Shown here in pieces: positions 52,088-60,820 of a stretch of 64,000 nucleotides of DNA. A program made the position numbers and the translations under genes. Source of the DNA: Brevundimonas intermedia (lineage in GTDB: Bacteria > Pseudomonadota > Alphaproteobacteria > Caulobacterales > Caulobacteraceae); NCBI RefSeq assembly GCF_027922165.1, contig NZ_BSFD01000009.1, positions 124,001-188,000 of the forward strand, given 5' to 3'. Positions within the stretch are counted from its first letter, which is position 1, and each line of letters opens with the position of its first letter. The notes beneath the pieces are model-generated. The model did no database searches and was not told where the DNA came from. It saw only the letters and a list, made by a program, of their open reading frames with translations.

Positions 52088-52428
52088 CCCCCGTCGTGTT
52101 CGAACACTCTGGCGTCCGCGCCTACGAGGTCCAGGGCGACTACATGGCACCGACGCTGCGGTCTGGCGACTTCCTGATGGTCCGCCATGCCCGCGGCTAT
52201 GACGGGGAGGGCGTCTATATCCTCGACTTCAGGGGTGACGGCGGCGCTGCTTATCGAGCCGAACGCGTCCCCGTCATGGGTCGGCGCGAGGTGCGCATCT
52301 GCCACGACAACCCCGCCTACAGCCGCCACGTCATCGGCCTAGACGAGTTCAACGATGTCGTCAGGGCGAAGGTCGTCGCAGAAGTCCGCATGAAGGTATC
52401 ACGGGCTCAGCTGATGGAGATGGCGTGA
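52084..52428 (+). CDS. Stand-alone S24/LexA-like domain protein, catalytic residues replaced
   Basis: A 114-aa product that is an S24 domain only, without HTH: VQGDYMAPTLRSGDFLMVR, EGVYILDFRGD, YRAERV, ICHDNPAYSRHVI. The usual GDSMxPT Ser is Tyr20 and the Lys position is Glu60, so no autoproteolysis is expected. It may pair with the repressor's own S24 domain as an antirepressor or stabiliser (inferred). Confidence 0.8.
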   Translation: MTPVVFEHSGVRAYEVQGDYMAPTLRSGDFLMVRHARGYDGEGVYILDFRGDGGAAYRAERVPVMGRREVRICHDNPAYSRHVIGLDEFNDVVRAKVVAEVRMKVSRAQLMEMA

Positions 52429-52477
52429 AATGCCGGCTCCGCTGAGCGACTATGATGGGGGGACCGCTGAGGGTGCC

Positions 52478-53080
52478 CTAGAGAAGGCCAGCTTCGTATT
52501 GGTTGACGAGTTCATCGAGGGCAGTCCTGCTCTCGCGGACAGCTCTCGCCGCTTTCAAGCGCTCCTTAATTTCCTGAGCGGCATATGCGCGGGCGCGAGG
52601 ATGCATTTCAATCAGCGCGGCAATGGCGTTCCTGGCCTGCCTGATATGCCCCCGAGCAGTCGTCAGGGAGAACGCAAGGGCAGTGCTAGGGGGAGGGAGC
52701 TCAAGGTAAAGGTCCAGAACCTTCGACGCTGTTTGAATCAGGCGGTCAACGACCTTCTCGTCCCAGGTAGCATTGCCGTTGGCACCCATCATCCGATCGA
52801 CGTTCGATACAAGTTTGACAGAGTGAAGCAGGGCGGACTCCCAAGCCAGCACGTCGTCTTGATGCCTTCGCTTTTCGGCAGCGCGGGCTTTAAGAGAATC
52901 TCTGTGAGACACCCAGATCGCGACCCCAATCGCTCCGATCGAGCCCAACGCCTGCACCCACGCCGCCATGTTCTGGGACCAAAGCGCCTTGAGCAGATCG
53001 TTCTCCGGGTGACCAATCCAGATCAGACCCAACAGCCAAGCTACACAACATCCGGCCAAAACCCAGTCCCACGTCTTCAT
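52478..53080 (-). CDS. Membrane protein with WVQALGSI core, paralogue of its neighbour
   Basis: A 200-aa product from ATG complement 53078-53080 with GAGG 7 nt upstream. Two membrane helices (DWVLAGCCVAWLLGLIWIG; AAWVQALGSIGAIGVAIWVS), then about 130 residues of cytoplasmic helices. Shares order and motif with the protein at 53089-53754. Leftward within a rightward module, so probably expressed in the lysogen. Possible exclusion or defence role. Confidence 0.7.
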   Translation of the reverse strand: MKTWDWVLAGCCVAWLLGLIWIGHPENDLLKALWSQNMAAWVQALGSIGAIGVAIWVSHRDSLKARAAEKRRHQDDVLAWESALLHSVKLVSNVDRMMGANGNATWDEKVVDRLIQTASKVLDLYLELPPPSTALAFSLTTARGHIRQARNAIAALIEMHPRARAYAAQEIKERLKAARAVRESRTALDELVNQYEAGLL

Positions 53081-53088
53081 CGGGCGCC

Positions 53089-53754
53089 TCAGGCCTTCCA
53101 AGGTGTAGAGATAACGCTACGTTCCCTGGGCGGTAGCTTAGCGTCCACTCGCGCTAAACGAGCTTCAAGCACCCGTAGGGCCGCATTTGCTTCGTCGAGT
53201 CCGGCCCCAATGGCATGGAAACGAGCGTCGGCTTCCATGTCCCAAGCCGCACTGTATGGGACTTTCAGGTGGTAGTTGGAAAGCCAGTCCAGGAGAGGCA
53301 AAGAACTTTCGCTCACGCGGCGCAAGTTCATCACAGCAGTCGCGACACTGTAGCTCCGAGCATCGTGTACTGGGACCTCTTTCAGCGCGGCGGCGATGTC
53401 TTTGAACGCCGCCTCGACATAGCGACTGTCGAAGTAAGCGTGGCAATTCTGGACATCCGAAAGGAGATCCACAAGCCGCCTCGACATTGCTGTAAGGCTC
53501 TCAAGCTGGTCTGTGCGTCTCAACAGACGCTCGATGCGGATGTCTTCCCGCCGCCGGGTCTCCTGCCACCACACGACGGCAGCCGTGGCCAAGATGGCTG
53601 CGATAGAGCCGAACGCTTGGACCCAGCCTGCTGCGTCCTTATTCAGCCGAAACCACGCCCACATTGGATTGAGCGCAGCGCCGAACGCAGTCGTCCAAAC
53701 CAGGACCAACAGAGCGGCGCAGAAGGCCGCCCAAATCCCTACGATCCACCTCAT
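53089..53754 (-). CDS. Membrane protein with WVQAFGSI core (first of a paralogous pair)
   Basis: A 221-aa product (MRWIVGIWAAFCAALLVLVW). Two membrane helices around 5-25 and 43-65 (AGWVQAFGSIAAILATAAVV), then a charged helical cytoplasmic domain (RREDIRIERLLRRTDQLESL). First gene of the leftward pair; the dyad at 53775-53796 lies in its promoter area. Function unknown. Confidence 0.7.
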   Translation of the reverse strand: MRWIVGIWAAFCAALLVLVWTTAFGAALNPMWAWFRLNKDAAGWVQAFGSIAAILATAAVVWWQETRRREDIRIERLLRRTDQLESLTAMSRRLVDLLSDVQNCHAYFDSRYVEAAFKDIAAALKEVPVHDARSYSVATAVMNLRRVSESSLPLLDWLSNYHLKVPYSAAWDMEADARFHAIGAGLDEANAALRVLEARLARVDAKLPPRERSVISTPWKA

Positions 53755-53774
53755 GTGGGTGTTACCGCACAGCT

Positions 53775-53796
53775 TGAGGTAAGTGTCTATACCTCA
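53775..53796. promoter_or_regulatory. Inverted repeat upstream of the membrane-protein pair
   Basis: TGAGGTA (53775-53781) and TACCTCA (53790-53796) are perfect inverted repeats 8 bp apart, 21 bp upstream of the leftward start at 53754. Likely an operator for the pair. The rest of 53755-54017 shows no confident gene. Confidence 0.4.
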
Positions 53797-54017
53797 CGCC
53801 CTGAAAGGGAGCCAGAAGGCTCATGCCAACGGACACAGCCGGATGAAAATCTCCGCCAGTTGAATAATGCGCCACTGGATTGTCAGCCATCGTTTGCCGG
53901 CCATCTGCCTCGCTCCATCGTTGTCGGAGGGCCATCGTCGCCTGACGCGACGGGCCGCAACGCCGATTGGAGCCCCGCTGCTGAGGGGGGTGGACGCACT
54001 AACTGTGGACAACTGCC

Positions 54018-54437
54018 ATGCTGACGACGGTGCTGATTTGCGTGACCCTCGCCATGTCCGACGGGGATTCCGGCCGCTGCCACACGGCCGACGGCGAAAG
54101 CCATCGCATCCGACTGCAGGGTATCGACGCTGGCGAGGTCGCGCCGTTTACCCGCTGTCGGCAGCGGCCGGGCGTTTGGGCCTGTTCGCCGGTCGCCCGC
54201 TCCCTGGCTGGCACCGCAACCGTCCGGGCCCGGCAACTGGCCAGCGCCGGTGCCCGCTGCACCATCGCAGACACCGATCGATATCAGCGGAGCGTCGCGG
54301 TCTGCACCGTCGATGGCCGCGACCTGGGGGGGCTGCTGGTTCGTGAGGGGCTGGCCATCAGCGAGACCAACTATGGCGATCCGTACCGTCGCGAGGAAAC
54401 GGAGGCCCGGAGCGCCAGAAGAGGGCTTTGGAAATGA
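54018..54437 (+). CDS. Thermonuclease (SNase-like) family protein
   Basis: A 139-aa SNase-fold protein: SDGDSGRCHTADGESHRIRL QGIDAGEV (Asp/Arg active-site strand), DTDRYQRSVAVC, GRDLGGLLVREGLAI, ARRGLW. The short hydrophobic N-terminus (LTTVLICVTLAMS) may be a signal. Could degrade nucleic acids outside the cytoplasm or act in early infection. Coupled by ATGA to the HTH gene. Confidence 0.85.
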   Translation: MLTTVLICVTLAMSDGDSGRCHTADGESHRIRLQGIDAGEVAPFTRCRQRPGVWACSPVARSLAGTATVRARQLASAGARCTIADTDRYQRSVAVCTVDGRDLGGLLVREGLAISETNYGDPYRREETEARSARRGLWK

Positions 54438-54772
54438 ACACCAGCCCGGCCAATGACGCGACGGCACTAATTGGCCCGGCAACGGAGCGGCGCATCCAGA
54501 TGGCCTTCGCCGACACCTGCCTTCTGACCGCCGGCGCGACCGCGAAGCTGCTCGGAATCGACGAGAAAAGCTTGCGCGCACTCGCTGACGAGGGCGTGAT
54601 CCGGGCTGTCCGCAAGGGCGGAGGCCGCAGCAGGGCCTTCACCGAAGGCGACGTCCGTGCATACCTAACGCAGGGCGCTGCCCCCACGCGATCGATGAAG
54701 GTTCGCCCCACAGGAAATAGCCAAGTGAAGGTGGTCCCCTTCTCACAGCGCGCCAGCTTGGCCAGGCGCTAA
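54434..54772 (+). CDS. HTH protein, excisionase candidate
   Basis: A 112-aa product from ATG 54434 (MNTSPANDATALIGPATERR). A MerR-like/excisionase-type winged helix lies at about 34-80 (LLTAGATAKLLGIDEKSLRA LADEGVIRAVRKGGGRSRAF TEGDVRAYL). Such proteins next to an integrase usually act as Xis. Direct assignment is inferred. Confidence 0.7.
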   Translation: MNTSPANDATALIGPATERRIQMAFADTCLLTAGATAKLLGIDEKSLRALADEGVIRAVRKGGGRSRAFTEGDVRAYLTQGAAPTRSMKVRPTGNSQVKVVPFSQRASLARR

Positions 54773-54784
54773 CAGGAAGCAGAC

Positions 54785-55024
54785 ATGAACGTTGTCGAAC
54801 GTATTCAGAAAGCGATTGAGCAGCTGACCTTGCATGGCAACACGCCGATCCGCGTTGAGCTCAACAAGGTGGACTATGCAGCGATCCAAGCTGCCACAGA
54901 ATTTCCGGAAGGTTGGCCTGAGACACTTTGCGGCCTCGACTTCATCATGGTCGATACCATGATCAGCGCTGTGGTCGCGCAGGGCAACGGACCCACTCCG
55001 GGCCGAGTTTCGCAGGGATTCTAG
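54785..55024 (+). CDS. Phage hypothetical protein (79 aa)
   Basis: ATG 54785 with AGGAAG upstream. Product MNVVERIQKAIEQLTLHGNT PIRVELNKVDYAAIQ..., a small alpha/beta protein. Between the excisionase-like and integrase genes, same direction. Function unknown. Confidence 0.6.
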   Translation: MNVVERIQKAIEQLTLHGNTPIRVELNKVDYAAIQAATEFPEGWPETLCGLDFIMVDTMISAVVAQGNGPTPGRVSQGF

Positions 55025-55032
55025 GCGCGCAG

Positions 55033-56193
55033 GTGACCGTCTATCTCCCCAAGACTAGCCGCTTCTGGGCTTACGATTTCCAATACAAAGGCCGTCGCTT
55101 CCACGGCTCGACCGGCGTGGAGGGCAAGCGCGCGGCCGAGGCGGTAGAGCGCCGCATCCGCCTACAGGCCGCGACCGGCGCACTGGACGACGGCGCCGAC
55201 ATGACCCTGGACCAGGCGGCCGGGCGATGGTGGACCGAGGTCGGCCAGCACCGCGCCAGCGCCTACCAGTTGGAGCACCGCCTCGCGATCGCTGTGCGCC
55301 TGGTCGGGCCGAACACGCCCATTCGCGAGATCACGACCAAGGTCATCGCCCGCGCCATCGAGCGCCGCCGCGGCGAGACCACGACCCGACGAAAGGACAA
55401 GCCCGGCAGCCCGGCCAAACGCTGGCCGCTGTCCAACGCAACCGTCAATGCGGACGTCATGCGCCCGCTGCGGCGGGTACTGAACCGCGCTCGCGAAGTG
55501 TGGGAGGTCCAGGGACTTCCTGTCATCGACTACAAGGCTCTAGTGCTGAAGGAGAAGGAGACCGAGATCCGGCTCTACAGCGCCGAGCAGCAGACGGCTT
55601 GGTCGGACCAGTGCGACCCGACGGCGCGCTTCGTCCTGCGGCTGCTGCTGACCTACGGCCTGCGCTACAGCGAGACCTTCCTCCCGCCCGAGGCCTTCAT
55701 CCCAGACGCCCCAGGCGGCGCGGTGCTGGCGATCAACAAGCGCAAGCGCGGCGCCCTCTACCTCCCCCTTCGTGCTGACGACGCCCGCGAGATCGCCGCC
55801 CGCGCCGGCCGGGCCAAGGCTGCTGGCCTCCCCTCTATCCTGTTCGAGACCGCGGGCCGCGACGGCGACGGAAGTGATCGGCTGGTCGAAGTGTCCAAGA
55901 CCGGCCTGGCCGTTCGTCTTCGATCGGCGGCCAAGCGGGCGGGCCTGACCCAGCCGCGCATTATCCATGGCACGCGCCACCACGTCGGCACGACGACCCT
56001 TGCCGAAACCGGCGACCTGCGGCTGACGCAGAAGCTGCTGGGCCATGCCGACATCAAGTCGACGCTGATCTATTCGCACGCCCTCGACGGTGGCCTGCGC
56101 GCGCAACTGGAGTCCCGGAATAGTCCCGGAGCACCGGAGCCCGATGCCGTGTTTTCCCCGCCGAAACAACGCCGTGCGCGCACCGAGAAGTAA
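55033..56193 (+). CDS. int: Tyrosine-type phage integrase
   Basis: A 386-aa recombinase from GTG 55033 (start uncertain; ribosome site weak). Catalytic set: Arg in [12 protein letters not shown], HxxR in [21 protein letters not shown] and Tyr in LIYSHA. Arm/core-binding N-terminal parts ([38 protein letters not shown]). The TAA (56191-56193) directly abuts the attR core, and an arm-type repeat lies inside its 3' end. Confidence 0.93.
   Translation: MTVYLPKTSRFWAYDFQYKGRRFHGSTGVEGKRAAEAVERRIRLQAATGALDDGADMTLDQAAGRWWTEVGQHRASAYQLEHRLAIAVRLVGPNTPIREITTKVIARAIERRRGETTTRRKDKPGSPAKRWPLSNATVNADVMRPLRRVLNRAREVWEVQGLPVIDYKALVLKEKETEIRLYSAEQQTAWSDQCDPTARFVLRLLLTYGLRYSETFLPPEAFIPDAPGGAVLAINKRKRGALYLPLRADDAREIAARAGRAKAAGLPSILFETAGRDGDGSDRLVEVSKTGLAVRLRSAAKRAGLTQPRIIHGTRHHVGTTTLAETGDLRLTQKLLGHADIKSTLIYSHALDGGLRAQLESRNSPGAPEPDAVFSPPKQRRARTEK
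56111..56129 (+). repeat. Putative integrase arm-type site, right
   Basis: AGTCCCGGAATAGTCCCGG, identical to 17183-17201 at the other prophage end and in the same orientation. It lies within the integrase coding sequence, 65 bp from the attR core. Confidence 0.55.
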
Positions 56194-56240
56194 CCTCCGA
56201 AGGCAGGGGTCACAGGTTCGAATCCTGTCGGGTGCGCCAT
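56194..56240 (+). repeat. attR core (47-bp direct repeat, right copy)
   Basis: Exact copy of 17037-17083, beginning immediately after the integrase TAA. It carries only the 3' part of the tRNA and is not a functional tRNA gene. Confidence 0.95.
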
Positions 56241-56557
56241 ATCTCTCTATATATCGGTCACTTGAGAAAGTTGCGCTGTGAGTGCAGCCGCTGGGGCGCT
56301 GCAACTTTGTCCAGTAGTCCCATCTAAGTCTATGATTTCTAGACGTAGTACCGATCGGTTCAATCTGGGGCCCACGAAGAGGCTCGATGCTCGAGGACCG
56401 CGACCGGCGTGTCCAATAACCACAACGACCAAGTCGGCCAGGCGCCGCAGCTTGGTCTGCATCGAACCTGCACGACGCCTGCGCTGACAATCCATCGGCG
56501 GCGCAACCGAACTCGACGGCCATAGCGGAGAAGTCTGTCCCGAAAAGGGAGACCTCG
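56241..56557. other. Non-coding host DNA after attR
   Basis: 317 bp between attR and the next host gene. No reading frame with coding character was seen. It presumably holds the region originally downstream of tRNA-Arg(CCG) and the promoter of the gene at 56558; AAAAGGGAG lies just before that start. Confidence 0.6.
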
Positions 56558-58162
56558 ATGCTTCACATATCCGCTCTGCCTCGATCATCATTCTGGGTCA
56601 GGATCACCGTCGGCGCCGCCCTAGTCGGCCTCGCCGACCTGCTGTTCTTCACGCATACGGCCGGTACGAGTCTTGGCCTGTATGCGTTCGCGGTCGTGGG
56701 GGGCGCGCTCTTCGGGCGGAAGGACCTGCTGCGAGATCGCCGGGGTCTGGGCTTCGTCCTTGCCGGCGCGGCCTTCGCCCTTGTCTTGGCGGACCGTCCT
56801 GGTTTTCTGGCCTGGGCTCTGTTCGTCGTCTCTATGAGCCTCGGGGCGTTGTCGAGCCGGGTGGGGCAGAACGAGACAGCTTGGGGCTGGACCCAAAGAC
56901 TGGCGCTCCACTGGCTTTTCACGCTGTTTGGCCCCGTGGTCGACCTGTTCAAGGTTTCACGGCTGCGGCGCGGTCGTGGTGGAATGTCCGCCCTGAGCCT
57001 GCTCGGCCTGCTCGTTATGCCTGTGGTCGGCGGTGCAGTCTTCCTCGCCCTGTTCTCGGCGGCGAATCCGCTCATTTCGAACGCGCTCGCCAACCTCTCT
57101 CTGCCGTCTCTTTCGCCCCAGAACACCCTTCGCGTGCTGTTCTGGTGCGCCGTCTTCATCGGCGTTCTGGCCCTGCTACGGCCGCGCTGGCGCAAGCCCT
57201 TGCTCACCCTGCCTGAACGGAAGATCGGCAAGCCTTCTGCGTTCCTGACCCGCACGATCACCCTGTCCCTGATTGTCTTCAATGCGGTCTTCGCGCTTCA
57301 GAACGGCCTGGACATCGCCTTCCTGTGGAGCGGCGCGCCGCTTCCCGGCGACATGGGCCTGGCCGACTACGCCCATCGCGGCGCCTATCCCTTGATCGTC
57401 ACCGCCCTGCTCGCCGGCCTGTTCGTCCTGGTGGCCCTTCAGCCGGGCTCCGACACAGCGCAGAGGCCTCTGGTTCGTCGTCTGGTGGTCGTCTGGATCG
57501 CCCAGAACATGGTGCTGGTCGCGTCCAGCCTGCTGCGCACCGCCGACTATATCGAGGCCTACGCCCTGACCCGTTTCCGCATCGCCGCGATGATCTGGAT
57601 GGTCCTGGTCGCGGTCGGCCTGATGCTGATCTGCTGGCGCATGTTGGCCGGCAAGTCGGCGCACTGGCTGATCAACGCCAACGCCATGGCTTCGCTGATC
57701 GTGCTGGCGGTCGTCAGCGTCGTCGACCTCGGCGCCGTCGTGGCCGGCTGGAATGTGCGGCATGCCAGGGAGGTCGGAGGTCGCGGGGTCGAACTGGACC
57801 TCGGCTATCTCCATACGCTGGGGGCGCCCGCTCTCGTTTCTCTGGTCGAACTGGAAACGACCCTCGACGACGCCGTCCTGCGTGACCGGGTCGCCGCCGT
57901 CCGCCAGGACATTCTGCTGAACGTCCGTCGGCGACAAGACGAATGGCGCGGCTGGACCTGGCGCGACCAGCGTCGTCTGGATCGTATCGACGCCCTGCAG
58001 CAGAAGGGCGCATTGTCGGCGCCTTCGCCTGGCGCACGCGATTGGGACGGACGGCTTATCCGAACTGCGCCGCCTTCAGCGCCAGCGCCGACTCCAGTTT
58101 CAGCTCCAGCGCCTGTCGCCTCGCCGCCGTCTGTCCCGTTGACCTCGCGGACGGAAGGCTGA
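56558..58162 (+). CDS. DUF4173-type multi-span membrane protein
   Basis: A 534-aa product with at least ten hydrophobic segments (e.g. VRITVGAALVGLADLLFFTH; GLLVMPVVGGAVFLALFSAA; TRTITLSLIVFNAVFALQNG), the family-like YAHRGAYPLIVTALLAGLFV, and an RLDRI-containing C-terminal tail ending in Ala/Pro-rich sequence. It starts a unit with the two-component genes, so it may be part of their sensing system. Function unknown. Confidence 0.8.
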   Translation: MLHISALPRSSFWVRITVGAALVGLADLLFFTHTAGTSLGLYAFAVVGGALFGRKDLLRDRRGLGFVLAGAAFALVLADRPGFLAWALFVVSMSLGALSSRVGQNETAWGWTQRLALHWLFTLFGPVVDLFKVSRLRRGRGGMSALSLLGLLVMPVVGGAVFLALFSAANPLISNALANLSLPSLSPQNTLRVLFWCAVFIGVLALLRPRWRKPLLTLPERKIGKPSAFLTRTITLSLIVFNAVFALQNGLDIAFLWSGAPLPGDMGLADYAHRGAYPLIVTALLAGLFVLVALQPGSDTAQRPLVRRLVVVWIAQNMVLVASSLLRTADYIEAYALTRFRIAAMIWMVLVAVGLMLICWRMLAGKSAHWLINANAMASLIVLAVVSVVDLGAVVAGWNVRHAREVGGRGVELDLGYLHTLGAPALVSLVELETTLDDAVLRDRVAAVRQDILLNVRRRQDEWRGWTWRDQRRLDRIDALQQKGALSAPSPGARDWDGRLIRTAPPSAPAPTPVSAPAPVASPPSVPLTSRTEG

Positions 58163-58164
58163 AC

Positions 58165-58887
58165 ATGGCCATCATGCAAAGCACCGTCCTGGTGGTCGAC
58201 GACGACCCGCACATTCGCGACCTGCTGACCTTCGCGCTTCAGAAGGCGGGTCTGGCGACGCGGGAGGCCGCCGACGGCGAGGCTGCACTGGCCGACATCG
58301 CCCTGTTCAGGCCGAACCTCGTTGTGCTGGACATCAACATGCCCCGCATGGACGGGATCGAGACCTGCCGCAGAATCCGCGCCCATGGTGATCTGCCGGT
58401 CCTGTTCCTGTCGTCGCGCGACGACGAGATCGACCGCATTCTGGGCATGGAGCTGGGGGCGGACGACTATGTGACCAAGCCCTTCAGTCCGCGCGAGGTG
58501 GTGGCGCGGGTCGCCGCCATCCTGCGCCGTATCGCGCGGAATCCGCCCCCGCCGACGCCGGGCCAGTTCGCCTTCGGCGGTCTGGGTCTGGACGCGGACG
58601 GATGGCGGGCGACATGGCGCAATATCGAGGTGCCGCTGACCGTGACGGAATTCAGCATCGTGCGCACCCTGGCCGATGCGCCGCGCCGGGTCTTCACCCG
58701 CGACGCCATCATCGACCGGGTCCACGGCCCAGGCTTCGCCATGACCGACCGTACGATCGACAGCCATGTCCGCAACCTGCGGGCCAAGTTCGCCACGGTG
58801 GGGGGGGCTGACGTGATCGAGACCAGGCCGGGCATCGGCTATCAGCTTGGCCCCTGCCTGGGCGCGCCCGGGAAGCCGGAGGCGTGA
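58165..58887 (+). CDS. OmpR-family response regulator
   Basis: A 240-aa product from ATG 58165, 2 nt after the membrane-protein stop. Receiver domain: acidic Asp12-14, phospho-acceptor Asp56 in VVLDINMPRMDG, Lys105 in TKPFSP. C-terminal winged helix (about 140-230; TVTEFSIVRTLADAPRRVFT RD). GTGA-coupled to the kinase. Resembles CreB-type regulators by context. Confidence 0.93.
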   Translation: MAIMQSTVLVVDDDPHIRDLLTFALQKAGLATREAADGEAALADIALFRPNLVVLDINMPRMDGIETCRRIRAHGDLPVLFLSSRDDEIDRILGMELGADDYVTKPFSPREVVARVAAILRRIARNPPPPTPGQFAFGGLGLDADGWRATWRNIEVPLTVTEFSIVRTLADAPRRVFTRDAIIDRVHGPGFAMTDRTIDSHVRNLRAKFATVGGADVIETRPGIGYQLGPCLGAPGKPEA

Positions 58888-60455
58888 TCGGACGCTTGCG
58901 CGCCTTCGTCCGCCGTCACTGGCCCGCGCTCAGGCTTCGGACCATCCTGCTGTCGGTACTGATCTTCGCCGGCATCCTGCCAGGCCTCAGCGCCATCTTC
59001 CTGCGCGTCTATGAGAACACCCTGGTGCGCCAGACGGAGGCGGAATTGGTCGCCCAGGCTGTCGTCCTGTCCGCCATCGCCGCCTCGGATTGGCCCGGCG
59101 CCGTCGTGGTTCCACTTGATCCCGCCCGACGCGACGATCCGGGTTACTACAGGCCCGAGCCCGCGACGATCGACCTGGGCTCCACGCCGGTCTTGCCGGC
59201 TCGACCATCGTCGCGCGCCGCCGCCGCGCCGGATGCAGATGCGGTCGAGGTCGCCGCCCGGCTTGGTCCCGTCATCGAACGGACCAGCCGCACGACCCTG
59301 GCTTCGATCCTCTTGCTCGATCGCAACGGGACGATCGTTCTCGGCTACGGACGGGGCGGCGGTCTTGCCGATCTGACCGAAGTGCGGTCGGCGCTTGCTG
59401 GCGAGCCGCGAACGGTCCTGCGTCGTAACGACGCCTATCATCCGCGCTATTCCATGGAATGGCTCAGTCGCGCAGCGGGCGTCCGTATCCATCATGCGCG
59501 GCCGGTCCTGATAAATGGCCAGGTCGAGGCGGTCGTCGTAGCGTCCCGCTCACCCCGCGCCCTGTTCAAGGGGCTGTACCAGGACCGGATCAAGATCGGG
59601 CTGGGCGTCGTCGGCACCCTGGGGGTGATCGCCCTTCTGGCGGTGCTGGTGTCGCGCGGCATCGCCCGTCCGATCGAGGCGCTCAGCCGGGCGACACGCG
59701 ATGTCGCCAACGGCGGCGGCGTACTTCCCCCTGCGCCGGCCACCGCCGCCGTCGAAATCCAGACCCTCTACGAAGACTTCGGGCGGATGGCCCAGGCCGT
59801 CGATCGCCGGTCCCGCTATCTGCGCGATTTCGCCGCCGCCGTCAGTCACGAGTTCAAGACGCCCCTGTCCGGAATTCAAGGCGCCGTCGAACTGCTCCAG
59901 GACCATGAGATGGACCCTGCCCAGCGTCGGCGGTTCCTCGACAACATCGCCGCCGACGCCCGCCGCCTTTCAGCTCTTGTGACGCGCCTGCTCGACCTGG
60001 CGCGCGCCGATATGGCGCGTCCTCAAGCCGGGCTTTCGGTCGATGTGCGCCCTCCGATCGCCAAGGCGGTCGATGCGAGATCAAGCCGCCTGGCGATCTC
60101 GACGACGATCGAGGACGAAACCCCGAGGGTCGCCGTTCCGGCATCGACCATAGAAATGGTGGTCTCGACGCTACTGGAAAATAGCCGACAGGCGGGGGCG
60201 ACAGCCGTCAACATCTGCGCTGCGGCCTTGCCCGACCGACTTGTCGTGACCCTGGCGGACAATGGTCCAGGCGTCGCGCCGGCTGACGCCGGTCGCGTCT
60301 TCGAGCCCTTCTTCACCACGCGACGGGGCGAGGGCGGCGCCGGCCTCGGCCTGTCCATCGCTCGCGCCCTGCTGGCGGCCAACGACGCCACTCTCGACCT
60401 TCTGCCTACGACAGAAGGTGCTGTATTCGAGCTGGTCATGCCGCTCGCCGAGTAG
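58884..60455 (+). CDS. Sensor histidine kinase
   Basis: A 523-aa inner-membrane kinase. TM1 about 20-40, periplasmic sensor to about 237, TM2 about 238-262, HAMP-like linker, HisKA with His322 in AAVSHEFKTPLSG, and HATPase (DNGPGVAP, FFTTRRGEGGAGLGLSIARA). GTG start overlaps the regulator stop. Signal unknown. Confidence 0.95.
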   Translation: MIGRLRAFVRRHWPALRLRTILLSVLIFAGILPGLSAIFLRVYENTLVRQTEAELVAQAVVLSAIAASDWPGAVVVPLDPARRDDPGYYRPEPATIDLGSTPVLPARPSSRAAAAPDADAVEVAARLGPVIERTSRTTLASILLLDRNGTIVLGYGRGGGLADLTEVRSALAGEPRTVLRRNDAYHPRYSMEWLSRAAGVRIHHARPVLINGQVEAVVVASRSPRALFKGLYQDRIKIGLGVVGTLGVIALLAVLVSRGIARPIEALSRATRDVANGGGVLPPAPATAAVEIQTLYEDFGRMAQAVDRRSRYLRDFAAAVSHEFKTPLSGIQGAVELLQDHEMDPAQRRRFLDNIAADARRLSALVTRLLDLARADMARPQAGLSVDVRPPIAKAVDARSSRLAISTTIEDETPRVAVPASTIEMVVSTLLENSRQAGATAVNICAAALPDRLVVTLADNGPGVAPADAGRVFEPFFTTRRGEGGAGLGLSIARALLAANDATLDLLPTTEGAVFELVMPLAE

Positions 60456-60820
60456 CTTGTCAGACGGTACGGCGGACACTTGGACCACCGTCAAGGCGTT
60501 CGCGGTCACTCATGGAACGCCGCGTATCCGAGGGGGCGCGCCAGTCTGGATTGCTACAGAGCGTATCGTGTAAATTACTGAAAATACAGAACTTTTATCC
60601 AGGTGGCGAACCTGGGAGCAGGCGTTGGGATCGCTCCGGCTTTGTCAATTGCTTTCAAAATCAAATCCTTAGAGTTCGGGTGCAGTGCTTTGCATCTGCA
60701 TGGATGTGCAACAACCTGGAGTCAGAAGCGCCAAGTTGCTGAGGACAAAGTAAATTTTTTTTCAGAAGTCTGGTGCTCCGACCGCCGTCTGGCGGCATCC
60801 ATCGGCCTTGGTCACGTGCT
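60456..60820. other. Gene-free, relatively AT-rich interval
   Basis: 365 bp between converging units. It contains an AT-rich core (60545-60760) including an eight-T run, but no credible reading frame, tRNA or strong hairpin was seen. It may be a remnant of lost DNA or contain the terminators of both flanking units. Confidence 0.5.

Larger units (their letters stand above)
17037..56240. mobile_element. Integrated temperate siphovirus-type prophage, about 39.2 kb
   Basis: Bounded by a 47-bp direct repeat lying in tRNA-Arg(CCG) on the left and just after the integrase on the right. It contains integrase, repressor and Cro, replication, terminase, head, tail, lysis and host-modifying genes in HK97/lambda-like modular order. 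All structural genes read intact, so the element may be inducible. No small terminase was recognised. Confidence 0.95.

Noticed and set aside
50050..52428. Classical LexA-like self-cleaving repressor system
   Set aside because: Both S24-type domains lack the Ser and Lys catalytic residues, so active autoproteolysis is not supported.
53821..53904. Leftward 27-aa hydrophobic ORF (MAGKRWLTIQWRII...)
   Set aside because: Too short and unsupported; no overlap coupling or terminator to argue for translation.
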